Positions 9,216 to 17,921 of a stretch of DNA of 64,000 nucleotides are shown one piece after another (within the stretch, counting starts at the first letter, position 1; each line of letters begins with the position of its first letter). Source of the stretch: Thermoplasmatales archaeon UBA509 (GTDB lineage Archaea > Thermoplasmatota > Thermoplasmata > Thermoplasmatales > Thermoplasmataceae); contig DAJC01000051.1 of NCBI GenBank assembly GCA_002498845.1, positions 1-64,000 of the forward strand, given 5' to 3'. The notes under the pieces were generated by a model. It was given only the letters and a program-made list of their open reading frames with translations, made no database searches and had not been told where the DNA came from. The translations under genes and the position numbers were made by a program.

Positions 9216-9847
9216 AACTTCAGGGACTTTACCTTCTTACGCCGGACTATTACGGCGAGGGATTCTTCAAGAAACTTCAGCTAGCGCTTGATGCCGGCAT
9301 AGACTTGCTACAGTACAGAGACAAGAACAATCCCTACAGCGTGAAGCTTGAGGTTTCCCGGAGAATCAGGCGCATCACTCTTGATTATGACGTCCCCCTC
9401 ATAGTAGACGATGATCCGATACTGGCTGGCGAATGCTATGCAGATGGTGTCCATGTCGGCAAGGATGACCCTTCCATAGCCGAGGTCAGGGACATTCTGG
9501 GAGACGTTATAATAGGGTACTCCACCTATGGCGATGTGCATCGCGCCCTGCAGGGTCAGAAAGACGGCGCTTCATATGTTGCTTTCGGTTCATTCTTCCC
9601 GACAACGTCAAAGGATGGGGCAGAGCTGTGTGATATTAGGGTTCTTGAGGAGGCAAAGAAAATCCTGAATATCCCCATATTTGCCATTGGCGGCATAAAT
9701 GAGCATAACGTCGGGCGGATTATGCAGTACGGCATCAGCGGCGTTGCAGTCATCTCAAGCATTTTCTCGTCAGCTGATCCTTTCAGCGCGTGCAGGAAAC
9801 TTCGAAGCGAGATAGAGAAATTCATCGTTTCGGGATTCAAATGCTGA
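9212..9847 (+). CDS. thiE: thiamine-phosphate synthase
   Basis: 211 residues of the ThiE TIM barrel, joining HMP-PP and thiazole phosphate to thiamine phosphate. Seen: LLQYRDKN near residue 33 (family pattern QxRxK), VPLIVDDDPILAGECYADGVHVG near 66-88, the pyrophosphate-binding segment FGSFFPTTSK near 127, and IPIFAIGGINEHNVGRI near 152. Start overlaps the upstream stop (ATGA at 9212). It is the last gene of the riboswitch-controlled operon; no thiC or thi4 lies here, so the precursors come from elsewhere or from uptake. Confidence 0.93.
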   Translation: MKLQGLYLLTPDYYGEGFFKKLQLALDAGIDLLQYRDKNNPYSVKLEVSRRIRRITLDYDVPLIVDDDPILAGECYADGVHVGKDDPSIAEVRDILGDVIIGYSTYGDVHRALQGQKDGASYVAFGSFFPTTSKDGAELCDIRVLEEAKKILNIPIFAIGGINEHNVGRIMQYGISGVAVISSIFSSADPFSACRKLRSEIEKFIVSGFKC

Positions 9848-9927
9848 AGGGAAAAAGATAAGGGTAATAAACACTGGAGTAAACTGAAGAGTTAGGCAGG
9901 AAAATAATGCAAGTATAAAACACCATA

Positions 9928-10233
9928 TTGGACGTGTTTGAATATCCTCAATTCACTTGGTGTGAGGCTGAGGTGTTTCATGCTTTATCAGGCAGAAGGA
10001 TGACGGCAGAAGAACTCTCCGTTAAAACTGTAATTCCTTACACAAGAGTTTACACGGTACTGAGGAAGTTGTTGCAACTGAATCTGGTACAGAGGATCGC
10101 AAGCAATTCGGCCATGTTTTCAATACATGAAAAAGAAGTTGTTATTAGTATACTGTGCGAAGAGAGCAAATACAGTATAAATGGCACAGAGGGCCATATA
10201 GCTAATTATCTGTATGAGATTCAGGGAAAGTAG
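9928..10233 (+). CDS. winged-helix DNA-binding regulator (TrmB-like)
   Basis: 101 residues with one winged helix-turn-helix: GRRMTAEELSVKTVIPYTRVYTVLRKLLQLNLVQRI fits helix-helix-recognition helix-wing of TrmB/MarR-type archaeal regulators (here described by positions 23-58). No ligand-binding domain follows. A TATA-like TATAAA sits at 9914-9919. The only in-frame early start is TTG at 9928. It lies just before the mercury genes on the same strand, with a separate promoter for those genes, so it may regulate them; this is a positional guess. Confidence 0.6.
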   Translation: MDVFEYPQFTWCEAEVFHALSGRRMTAEELSVKTVIPYTRVYTVLRKLLQLNLVQRIASNSAMFSIHEKEVVISILCEESKYSINGTEGHIANYLYEIQGK

Positions 10234-10382
10234 TAAAGTTCCAATGACCTTAAAGAGCCATGTCAACGTAACTTTATAGATTCACATAATTATATAAATT
10301 GCTTTAAGTCAATCTTCCTGTCATGAACGACTCAAAATTAGAATTAGATTATTTCTTAAATATGATTTAGGCAGTGATTTTC

Positions 10383-10415
10383 AAGTAAACTTTTTCTTAC
10401 TTTTCCAGTTATAAA
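10383..10415 (+). promoter_or_regulatory. promoter and candidate operator of the mercury genes
   Basis: TTATAAA at 10409-10415 lies about 27 bases before the ATG at 10437, the spacing of a leaderless archaeal transcript. Directly upstream is an inverted repeat AAGTAA-(8)-TTACTT at 10383-10402, covering the place where TFB would bind (BRE), so a bound repressor could block initiation. Confidence 0.45.
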
Positions 10416-10436
10416 CAACCCTGAAATAAGGTATGC

Positions 10437-10670
10437 ATGGCAGAAAAGAAAGTCACCATGAGAGTGTATGGAATGACCTGCGATGACTGCGTCAGAACTG
10501 TGAGCAATGGCCTTAATGATGCGGGAGCTACTGACGTGTCTATATCCCTGAAGGACGGCATTGCAATGCTCAAAATCGATGATGCAAAGATATCTCCGGA
10601 AAGTCTGGCCAAAATACCTGTATTTGGCGAAGAGTCCCATTACAAAGCACAGGTAAGGAAGGTTGAGTGA
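10437..10670 (+). CDS. HMA-domain metallochaperone (MerP/CopZ-like)
   Basis: 77 residues making one heavy-metal-associated domain with the metal-binding loop GMTCDDC at residues 13-19. HMA proteins of this size carry Hg(II) or Cu(I) to a partner. The stop overlaps the start of merA by 8 bases, so the likely partner is the mercuric reductase, which itself lacks the N-terminal HMA domain found in many MerA proteins. Together the two genes rebuild that domain arrangement as separate chains. There is no signal peptide, so it is cytoplasmic, unlike bacterial periplasmic MerP. Confidence 0.82.
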   Translation: MAEKKVTMRVYGMTCDDCVRTVSNGLNDAGATDVSISLKDGIAMLKIDDAKISPESLAKIPVFGEESHYKAQVRKVE

Positions 10671-12099
10671 GGACTTGCCCAAGGAATATGATCTTGTAAT
10701 CATAGGAAGAGGCGCAGCAGCATTCTCTGCAGCCATAAAGGCCAGTGAGATAACCAGGAATCAGGTCTCGGTTGCCATGATTGGTTTCGGGCCGTTGGGA
10801 GGCACATGCGTCAATGTAGGGTGTGTCCCATCCAAATATCTAATAGAAGCGGCAAAGGCAGCAAATACTCAGAGAGTTCCAAGGTATCCCGGAATTGAAT
10901 CACATGAGCCAGCGGTGAATTTTCAGGTGGTCATGGATTCTCTCAGGGAAGCTGTGCATGAGGAAAGAGAGAGCAAATATGCCAGGGTTGTGAGATCGTA
11001 TCCCAACATAGACGTGTACGACGGCAAAGCGCACTTCATTTCAAGAAACACTGTGCGCGTTGAATCCTCCGATGAAAGTGTTGATGTCTCTGGCTATAAC
11101 TTTATCGTAGCCACAGGTTCAAGAACAAGGATTCCTGAAATTGAAGGGCTTGAGGAAACAGGATATTTAACAAGTGACAGCATATGGAACTTGGATGCAC
11201 TGCCCGGTTCCCTTGGCGTCATAGGTGGAGGATTTGTGGGACTTGAAATTGGACAGGCACTCCACAGGCTTGGATCAGACGTCATCATAATCAAGCAGCA
11301 CGACACCATCGTTCCTGGCATTGAAGAGGAGCTTGGACATGAACTTATAACTGCCCTTAAGGATGACGGAATATCATTCCTGACAGGGAGATCTGTTTCA
11401 AGGGTCTACAAAGAAGGGAATAAAAAGGTCATAGAGGCTACTCACAAGGGTGGGATTGATACCATCAAGGTAGACGAGATACTCATATCATCCGGCAGAA
11501 TCCCAAATGTGGAAGGCCTTTCCCTGGAGGAAGCGGGTGTGAAGTATTCCCCAAGAGGCATATCCATCAGGAAGGATTTTTCCACTGACAATCCACTGAT
11601 CTATGCGGCAGGCGATGTTGTGGACCAGAAATACAGGCTCGAAACACTGGCTGCAAGAGAAGGCGCAACTGTGGCTTCCAACATCTTCAATAATGCAGAT
11701 AAAACCGTCAACCTGCAGGAAATACCATGGGCCGTGTTCACTGAGCCACAGTTTGCTTCGGTAGGCTTCACGGAGGATGAATACCGGAGGTTACATGGCA
11801 GTGCCACAAGCAGGACAATACCACTGAGCGCAGTTCCAAAGGCCAGAATATTACGCCAGGAACATGGTACCATAAAGATAGTTGTGGACCCTGCCAGCAA
11901 TAGGATAGTTGGTGTCCATGCAGTGAGTCCTTACGCCGCCGAGTTCATAATGGAGGGAGTTATTGCAGTTAAGCAGGGAATGACCTTCAACGACATAATA
12001 GAGAACAGCCACATATTTCCCACTGTGTCCGAAGGCATAAAACTGGCTGCACAGTCATTCACCAGAGACCTTTCCATGATGAGCTGCTGCATGGAATGA
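10663..12099 (+). CDS. merA: mercuric reductase
   Basis: 478 residues, a flavin disulfide reductase. Seen: FAD-binding IIGRGAAAFSAAIKA near residue 13, redox-active GGTCVNVGCVPSK near 44-56, NADPH-binding LGVIGGGFVGLEIGQAL near 184, IYAAGDV near 309, dimer-interface HIFPTVSEGIKLA near 452, and a C-terminal vicinal pair SCCME. The CC pair before the end is the feature that marks MerA among dihydrolipoamide-dehydrogenase relatives: it hands Hg(II) to the active site. The start is TTG at 10663 (or TTG at 10675), overlapping the HMA gene. Role: reduction of Hg(II) to Hg(0) with NADPH. Confidence 0.9.
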   Translation: MSEDLPKEYDLVIIGRGAAAFSAAIKASEITRNQVSVAMIGFGPLGGTCVNVGCVPSKYLIEAAKAANTQRVPRYPGIESHEPAVNFQVVMDSLREAVHEERESKYARVVRSYPNIDVYDGKAHFISRNTVRVESSDESVDVSGYNFIVATGSRTRIPEIEGLEETGYLTSDSIWNLDALPGSLGVIGGGFVGLEIGQALHRLGSDVIIIKQHDTIVPGIEEELGHELITALKDDGISFLTGRSVSRVYKEGNKKVIEATHKGGIDTIKVDEILISSGRIPNVEGLSLEEAGVKYSPRGISIRKDFSTDNPLIYAAGDVVDQKYRLETLAAREGATVASNIFNNADKTVNLQEIPWAVFTEPQFASVGFTEDEYRRLHGSATSRTIPLSAVPKARILRQEHGTIKIVVDPASNRIVGVHAVSPYAAEFIMEGVIAVKQGMTFNDIIENSHIFPTVSEGIKLAAQSFTRDLSMMSCCME

Positions 12100-12212
12100 T
12101 ATTATCACTATTTTCAACTTTTTTACAGTATTTATGCACATTATAAACAGAATTGCATTCCTTCTGGCGAATTCCGGCAAAATTTAATAATGTCCCCAGA
12201 GTCCCCCTCTGG

Positions 12213-13520
12213 ATGGAAGTTTATGGCTTGAAGGGCAGGACATGGCTACAGGTTATTTCTGCATACGCAGGATGGCTCATGGATGGATATACATCCATTG
12301 CATATGCACTTGTTGCAGTAACAATATCGTCGGTATTCTTCCCTTCGAAGGTCATAGGCATATACAGCCTTGTTGCAACATTCGGAGGCCTGGCTGTTGA
12401 GGAGCTCGCAAGGCCGGTTGGATCAGTCCTTCTGGGAAACTTTCTTGGAGACAGGCTTGGAAGGAAGAACATGCTAACCATCACAATTGTGGGTTTTTCC
12501 ATTTTCGCTGCATCTAAGGGCCTTCTTCCAACATTTACACAGGTTGGGATTTTCGCTCCCATACTGCTTTACATCATACTTTTCATAGAGGGTCTGTTCG
12601 CTGGAGCGGAGTATGGAGGTGGTACAGCGCTATCCATGGAGAGCGTTCCGGCAAAGAAAAGAGCCCCCATTGGCGCATTTGTGCAGAGCGGATTTGGCAC
12701 AGGTTTCTTCATAGTATCATTCGTCTTTGCCGGACTTTTTTCCTTTTATGGAAAGTCATCATTTGATGTAATTGGATGGAGAGTGCTCTTCTTTACCACC
12801 ATCATTCCCGGATTACTGACGCTGGTTATCAGAAGAATTACAAGGGAGACTGTTGTTTTCCAGGACATGCAGGCTAAGAAGGAAGTGGAGAAGGAGCCGG
12901 CAGTGAGCCTTTTTAAGGTTGGCGGTGCCCCTCTTATATTCGCACTTATACTGACCACAGGGCTCCTTTTCATAAATTCAATAACTTTTTCATTCTACCC
13001 CACTCTCCTGATCCTTCTTCATTCAACAATAAGCGGCACCACAGTTGGTGTTTACAATGCTTATATCAACCTGGTATCACTGTTTGGCGTATGGGTTGGG
13101 GGCATTATAGGATTGATAATAGTTGGAAGGAAGACATCCATGATCGTATATACTGTGATTTTTGTGGCCATAACCTATCCCATATCATACTTTGCATTCC
13201 ACGGAAGCGCATTTATGGATCTGGTTCTATTCAGCATACAGGCTTTCTTTGAAGCAATGATATTCTCAACACTTCCTGCATTCCTTTCGGAAACATTCAG
13301 CAAGAAATTCCGAACCACTGGCGTTGGGTTTGCATATAACGGTGGTGCAATACTTTCCGGATTCGCCATAAGCATAGTCCTCTATTCGGCTACCATAACC
13401 CGGAGCCTCTTCGCCTCATGGACGCTCTGGTTCTTCATTGCAGAGGCAATAATGCTTGCAGGGTTACTGCTTTCAAAGGAAACCTACAGGCATGGGAATC
13501 CTGACCTGATAAATGCATAG
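12213..13520 (+). CDS. MFS transporter (metabolite:H+ symporter-like)
   Basis: 435 residues with about 12 helices. GNFLGDRLGRKNMLT near residue 75 is the loop 2-3 MFS motif; GAEYGGGTALSMESVPAKKR near 130 resembles the metabolite:proton symporter group. I use ATG 12213 (MEVYGLKGRTW); an AT-rich element (aatttaataat, 12181) about 27 bases upstream fits a leaderless start, and the extra 20 residues from a TTG at 12153 look non-native. It follows merA after a T-rich gap and has its own promoter, so linkage to mercury is uncertain. Substrate unknown. Confidence 0.75.
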   Translation: MEVYGLKGRTWLQVISAYAGWLMDGYTSIAYALVAVTISSVFFPSKVIGIYSLVATFGGLAVEELARPVGSVLLGNFLGDRLGRKNMLTITIVGFSIFAASKGLLPTFTQVGIFAPILLYIILFIEGLFAGAEYGGGTALSMESVPAKKRAPIGAFVQSGFGTGFFIVSFVFAGLFSFYGKSSFDVIGWRVLFFTTIIPGLLTLVIRRITRETVVFQDMQAKKEVEKEPAVSLFKVGGAPLIFALILTTGLLFINSITFSFYPTLLILLHSTISGTTVGVYNAYINLVSLFGVWVGGIIGLIIVGRKTSMIVYTVIFVAITYPISYFAFHGSAFMDLVLFSIQAFFEAMIFSTLPAFLSETFSKKFRTTGVGFAYNGGAILSGFAISIVLYSATITRSLFASWTLWFFIAEAIMLAGLLLSKETYRHGNPDLINA

Positions 13521-13564
13521 TATATGTGTGATAGTAAATGCACCCGCAGCGTCCGGTTCATGGG

Positions 13565-15343
13565 TCATTTCTGAATGACTGCCACACCGTAGGATTCCAT
13601 GATAATCCCATTGCCCTCGTTTTCACAGTTTCTGCTGAACAGAATCCTGCCATGCATATCGGGAATGTTTACTTGTTTCTCAGAAAGGTTGAAGGCACAC
13701 TGAATAACACCCATTGGCGTATCCAAATATGTTGCAGTGACAAGTGCACCATCGATTCTAACCACAGGCCTGATTCCTTTCCCAAGTTTCATACTTCTCC
13801 GAATGGAAATCAGTTTCCGGTATTCCCCAAATATTTTCTGCCCCTTACTGGAATGAAGATCATGCCATGGGATTCTGGATTCCATAAATGCACGTGGATC
13901 TGATGGCGCAATATGATCCTCAACCCAATCAAGATAGTTGAATTCCTCTTTCCGTCCCTTGTCCACGGCACTGGCAAATGACCTGTCCGATGTGTCAATA
14001 AAGAACCAGAATGGAGAAATTGTTCCAAATTCCTCACCCATGAAGAGCATGGGGACATATGGTGAAAGTATGGCACCAGCTGCCATTGCCATGGAAGCGT
14101 CCATGCCAGCATATGATGTAGGCCTCTTGGATCCCGGCCTGTTTCCCACCTGGTCATGGTCCTGTGCAAAGACAACCAGCTGGTCATTTCTGTATCTCCT
14201 GTCCCTGTAGCCTCTGGTCCTGTGAAGAAAACAAGAATAGATACAGGAATAAACGAAACCATGACGGAATGCCTCTGCTACCTGTTCAGGCTCACCATAA
14301 TCCATATAATATCCCTGCTTCTCGCCGGTGGCGAGTGCGTGCACGGAGTGATGAAAATCGTCACACCACTGTGCATCAAGACCATATCCTCCCATTTCCG
14401 GTCCCTGAATTACCCTGGGATTGTTCATGTCACTTTCCCCTATTATGACTGGTCTTTTCCCTGTGCCGGCAAAATGCTTCTTTATGGTCCTGGTAAGCTC
14501 AGCCAGGAAATGCATGGGGGAATTGTCCACTATGCCGTGAATTGCGTCTAACCTGAGACCATCGAAGCCATATACGTCCAGCCAGAAAATGGCATTCTGT
14601 ATGAAGAAGGAACGAACATAGTCAGACCACTCACCATCAAAGTTCAGTGATGCGCCCCATGGTGTCATGTACCGGTTTGAGAAGAATGGTCCGAATGCTG
14701 CAAAAATGTTTCCTCTGGGCCCAATGTGGTTGTATACAACATCCAGTATTACAGAAAGATTCATGGAATGGCATCTTTCCACCAGTTCTCTCAGGTCACC
14801 GGGAGTGCCGTATGTGTTATGGACAGCATAGGGAAATACCCCGTCATAACCCCAGTTCCAGCGGCCCTCAAACTGCGAAACCGGCATGAGTTCAATTGCG
14901 CTTACACCGAGATCAGTAAGATGCTCAAGCCTTTCACCGATGCCAGCAAACGTGCCCTGGGGAGTAAACGTTCCGGTGTGCAGCTCGTAGATAATTGCAG
15001 ACGGCATGTGCAGATTCACGAATTCGGTATTTCCTGGAAGTGGGTATTGAATCACCCTCGAATGGCCGAAAACTCCATTGGGCTGATACCTGGAAGCCGG
15101 ATCAGGGAGTGGTGCTCCGCCATTAATGGAGATCACGTAATCAACTGTTTCGCCATTCCATGGCATATGAGCCTCCCAGATACCAAACTCGTCCTTTGAT
15201 GCAATAATTCTTCGTTTCCCGGGAATGAATTCCAGTCCAGTGGCAAAGGGTGCCCATGTCCTGAAGATCACTTCCGATCCCCTTATGATTGGACCAATAT
15301 CCCGGTATGTTATGCTGGGAAAATTTTTCTTCCACTCACTCAA
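13565..15343 (-). CDS. treZ: malto-oligosyltrehalose trehalohydrolase
   Basis: 592 residues from the TTG at 15343, a GH13 enzyme that releases trehalose from the end of malto-oligosyl-trehalose. Seen: N-terminal beta-sandwich (FRTWAPFATGLEFIPG), ILDVVYNHIGPRGN, nucleophile motif GLRLDAIHGIVDNSPMHFL, acid/base in IIGESDMNNPRV, and FAQDHDQVGNRPGSKR, which is typical of TreZ. The TTG start overlaps the treY stop by 8 bases (TTGAGTGA); the frame opens further at 15388, but those residues are only treY antiframe. It is the last gene of the seven-gene operon. Confidence 0.92.
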   Translation of the reverse strand: MSEWKKNFPSITYRDIGPIIRGSEVIFRTWAPFATGLEFIPGKRRIIASKDEFGIWEAHMPWNGETVDYVISINGGAPLPDPASRYQPNGVFGHSRVIQYPLPGNTEFVNLHMPSAIIYELHTGTFTPQGTFAGIGERLEHLTDLGVSAIELMPVSQFEGRWNWGYDGVFPYAVHNTYGTPGDLRELVERCHSMNLSVILDVVYNHIGPRGNIFAAFGPFFSNRYMTPWGASLNFDGEWSDYVRSFFIQNAIFWLDVYGFDGLRLDAIHGIVDNSPMHFLAELTRTIKKHFAGTGKRPVIIGESDMNNPRVIQGPEMGGYGLDAQWCDDFHHSVHALATGEKQGYYMDYGEPEQVAEAFRHGFVYSCIYSCFLHRTRGYRDRRYRNDQLVVFAQDHDQVGNRPGSKRPTSYAGMDASMAMAAGAILSPYVPMLFMGEEFGTISPFWFFIDTSDRSFASAVDKGRKEEFNYLDWVEDHIAPSDPRAFMESRIPWHDLHSSKGQKIFGEYRKLISIRRSMKLGKGIRPVVRIDGALVTATYLDTPMGVIQCAFNLSEKQVNIPDMHGRILFSRNCENEGNGIIMESYGVAVIQK

Positions 15344-17891
15344 GTCCGCCCACCCTCCGCAGAATAACGGCCGGTATATTATCCACAAGGTGCCGTATTT
15401 TTAACTCCCCAGATAGGACTACAGTGCGACCCGACAGGAGATCAATATATTCTCCCTGGAATCCGGAGGGAAGAACTATGCGTGCATCTTCAAGCCTGTT
15501 TGGATCAAGTGCATTGGTTTCTGAGGTAATTTTTGAAAATAACCTGAGGCATACAACTATGATCAGTTCATTCTCACTGACCACATAATACGGAAGAATG
15601 GATTCACTGTGATCTCCCGACGCCTGTAGTGCTTCCATTTTCCCGTTGTCAATCACATGGGCAAGTTCCCTTCTGATCGTTGAAAGCACTGCAACCATCC
15701 TGGACTTCAGCCATGGGAAATCGCATTCTTCCAATGATTTCAGCGGCATTGAAGCTGTTTTTTCAAAATTTTTAACAAGTCTGTTAAAATTCACCTTTTC
15801 CCTGTTGTCAGGGTCCGTGAAATGAACGTTGATGCTCTCGGTTCCCTGGAAAAGTGCAGGCACACCAGGAAGCATGAATCTAAGAACAAGCATTGAAATT
15901 GAATTATAATGCCCCAGATCCCTGCATTTCCTTGCCATTTTCGTTCCCATCTCCCAGTTTCCAGATTCCATAAGGTCCATTATGATCCTGGCAAGTTCCA
16001 GGGCATTGTTCTCATATTCCACATCCGGGTTCTTCCATGATGTTGAAAGCATGGATTCCCTCATTGCCTTGATGATCTGTGCATCCAGCTCCTTCATGTA
16101 GTCTGTGTAATAATCTGCTGATCCATAGGAAGCCAGAACAAGCTGCAGGATGTAGTAAAGGTGCTCTTCTGCCATATTGCCTATTCTGGAACGCGTATCT
16201 TCACGGGACTGAAGATCTTCCAGGATTCTGAAGAAAAGGTCAGGGTATTCTGAAATGACGAGACCTGAATTTCTCAGGTCCTCTCCAAATTTTGTATCGT
16301 GGGTTGATCCCTCATTGAGAGAAAATGGCAGGTTCTCCCTCTTCCTTATGAATTCAATGAATCCTTCCCAGTCTGGAATATCTGCCTCCGGAGTCCAGCC
16401 CACCTCATTCATGAAAATTAACGGATTGTAGGAAAAGAAAAGCCTGTCCTCAAGATTTTTTGCCATGAGGGCCCCGGAGTACTGTTGAATTCTCAAAACG
16501 GGGCGTATGCACTGGTTACACTTATGGGAAACGTGATCTGAAAGTACCCGTGCAATGGACTCGTCACTGCCACCTTCAGAGTTCAACAGGTGTTGGGCGA
16601 TTTCAGTGGTATCATCGGCCGTGGAATATGTGCGGTATTTGTCAAATGATGTCAGGATGTTAACCACAGCTTCCCGTATTTCAGAATAACTGTATTCGTA
16701 CCCATGTTCCAGTACAAGGGAATTATAAAGTGGCCAGGAAAGGTTGTCAACATCACCTGAAAATTCCTGCATGATGAAGTCACGCTTGTAGCTCAGTAAA
16801 ACCTCAGAGATGTTGCCGTATTCAGGCAGACTGGAATGGAATCGATCCTGAAGCTTGCCATATCCTCCGTCATCTGCATACAGTGCATTGATCATCCCCA
16901 GAAAATCATAGCCTGTGGTGCCATGGATTTCGATTGATTTCGGAACTCTCTCTCCAGGAATGAGCACTTTCTCTGCCAGAATAATCTTGTCTGGCAGTTC
17001 ATTCCTCAGATATCTTACATAACCTGAAGGATCGTAGAGGCCATCCAGATGATCGATCCTGATGCCTGTCACACAAGATGATCTGGAAAGTTCAATGATC
17101 TTTCTGTGTGTGAACCTGATGACATTCATGTCCTGCGATCTGACGGCAATCAGGCCATTCACGGAAAAAAAACGCCTGTAATTTATACGCTTTGATGCAT
17201 ACAGCCAGAACACCGGCCTCAGTGGAATATCCCTGATGATTTCTTCCAGAGTTTGAATGCTGCTGATCTCAATATCCGGAAGTGGATTGCTAATCTCCTC
17301 TGACCGGCTTTCCATACCATTCTTCTGACTGGTGTTACCGGTTATTTCCGGCATTTTTCGAAGGGGGATATCCAGGGATCCAGCATGCAGGACAGGGATT
17401 GACCCGGGCGTTATGCTTACCCTGTGCTGATTCACCAGAGAAATGAGGTTCTGAGGGAGAAATGGAAAAACTACAGAATCACTTGGAGAGAATGGATTCC
17501 TGAATGTGTCGAAAAGCCATCTGAATTTTCGCGTTCCATCAATGAAAGCTGCTTGCACATAGGGATTTTCGGGGCTGTATGCCATATGGTTTGGGACTGT
17601 ATCCAGCAATATGCCGAGACCCAGAGATGAGCAGGTGGAGCAGAAATTTCTGAAGGCGCTTTCACCTCCAAGTTCAGGATTAACCTGGCCAAAATCGGTA
17701 ACATCATAGCAGTGGTTGCTGCCTGATACTGCCCTCATTATGGGTGAAAGATACACATGTGATACGCCAAGGGACCTCAGGTAGGGCAGGACCTTCTCAG
17801 CTTCATCCAATGAAAAATCCCTGTTGAGCTGAATCCTGTACACAAGCCGCATATTGCTTTCCGTCACTGGATCAGCCTTCCTGAAATGCAT
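15336..17891 (-). CDS. treY: malto-oligosyltrehalose synthase
   Basis: 851 residues, GH13; converts the reducing end of malto-oligosaccharides into an alpha,alpha-1,1-linked trehalosyl end. Seen: YRIQLNRDFSLDEAEKVLPYL (family start), LGVSHVYLSPIMRAVSGSNHCYDV, nucleophile motif GIRIDHLDGLYDPSGY near residue 285, acid/base ILAEKVLIPGE near 310, STHDTKFGEDLRNSG near 530. Length is longer than bacterial TreY (about 720) and similar to some archaeal ones. ATG 17852 (MRLVYRIQL) is a possible alternative start. It sits 30 bases after treX and overlaps treZ, its pathway partner. Confidence 0.92.
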   Translation of the reverse strand: MHFRKADPVTESNMRLVYRIQLNRDFSLDEAEKVLPYLRSLGVSHVYLSPIMRAVSGSNHCYDVTDFGQVNPELGGESAFRNFCSTCSSLGLGILLDTVPNHMAYSPENPYVQAAFIDGTRKFRWLFDTFRNPFSPSDSVVFPFLPQNLISLVNQHRVSITPGSIPVLHAGSLDIPLRKMPEITGNTSQKNGMESRSEEISNPLPDIEISSIQTLEEIIRDIPLRPVFWLYASKRINYRRFFSVNGLIAVRSQDMNVIRFTHRKIIELSRSSCVTGIRIDHLDGLYDPSGYVRYLRNELPDKIILAEKVLIPGERVPKSIEIHGTTGYDFLGMINALYADDGGYGKLQDRFHSSLPEYGNISEVLLSYKRDFIMQEFSGDVDNLSWPLYNSLVLEHGYEYSYSEIREAVVNILTSFDKYRTYSTADDTTEIAQHLLNSEGGSDESIARVLSDHVSHKCNQCIRPVLRIQQYSGALMAKNLEDRLFFSYNPLIFMNEVGWTPEADIPDWEGFIEFIRKRENLPFSLNEGSTHDTKFGEDLRNSGLVISEYPDLFFRILEDLQSREDTRSRIGNMAEEHLYYILQLVLASYGSADYYTDYMKELDAQIIKAMRESMLSTSWKNPDVEYENNALELARIIMDLMESGNWEMGTKMARKCRDLGHYNSISMLVLRFMLPGVPALFQGTESINVHFTDPDNREKVNFNRLVKNFEKTASMPLKSLEECDFPWLKSRMVAVLSTIRRELAHVIDNGKMEALQASGDHSESILPYYVVSENELIIVVCLRLFSKITSETNALDPNRLEDARIVLPSGFQGEYIDLLSGRTVVLSGELKIRHLVDNIPAVILRRVGGLE

Positions 17892-17921
17892 ATTTTACGG
17901 CAAATTCCAGCAGTTGCTGTA

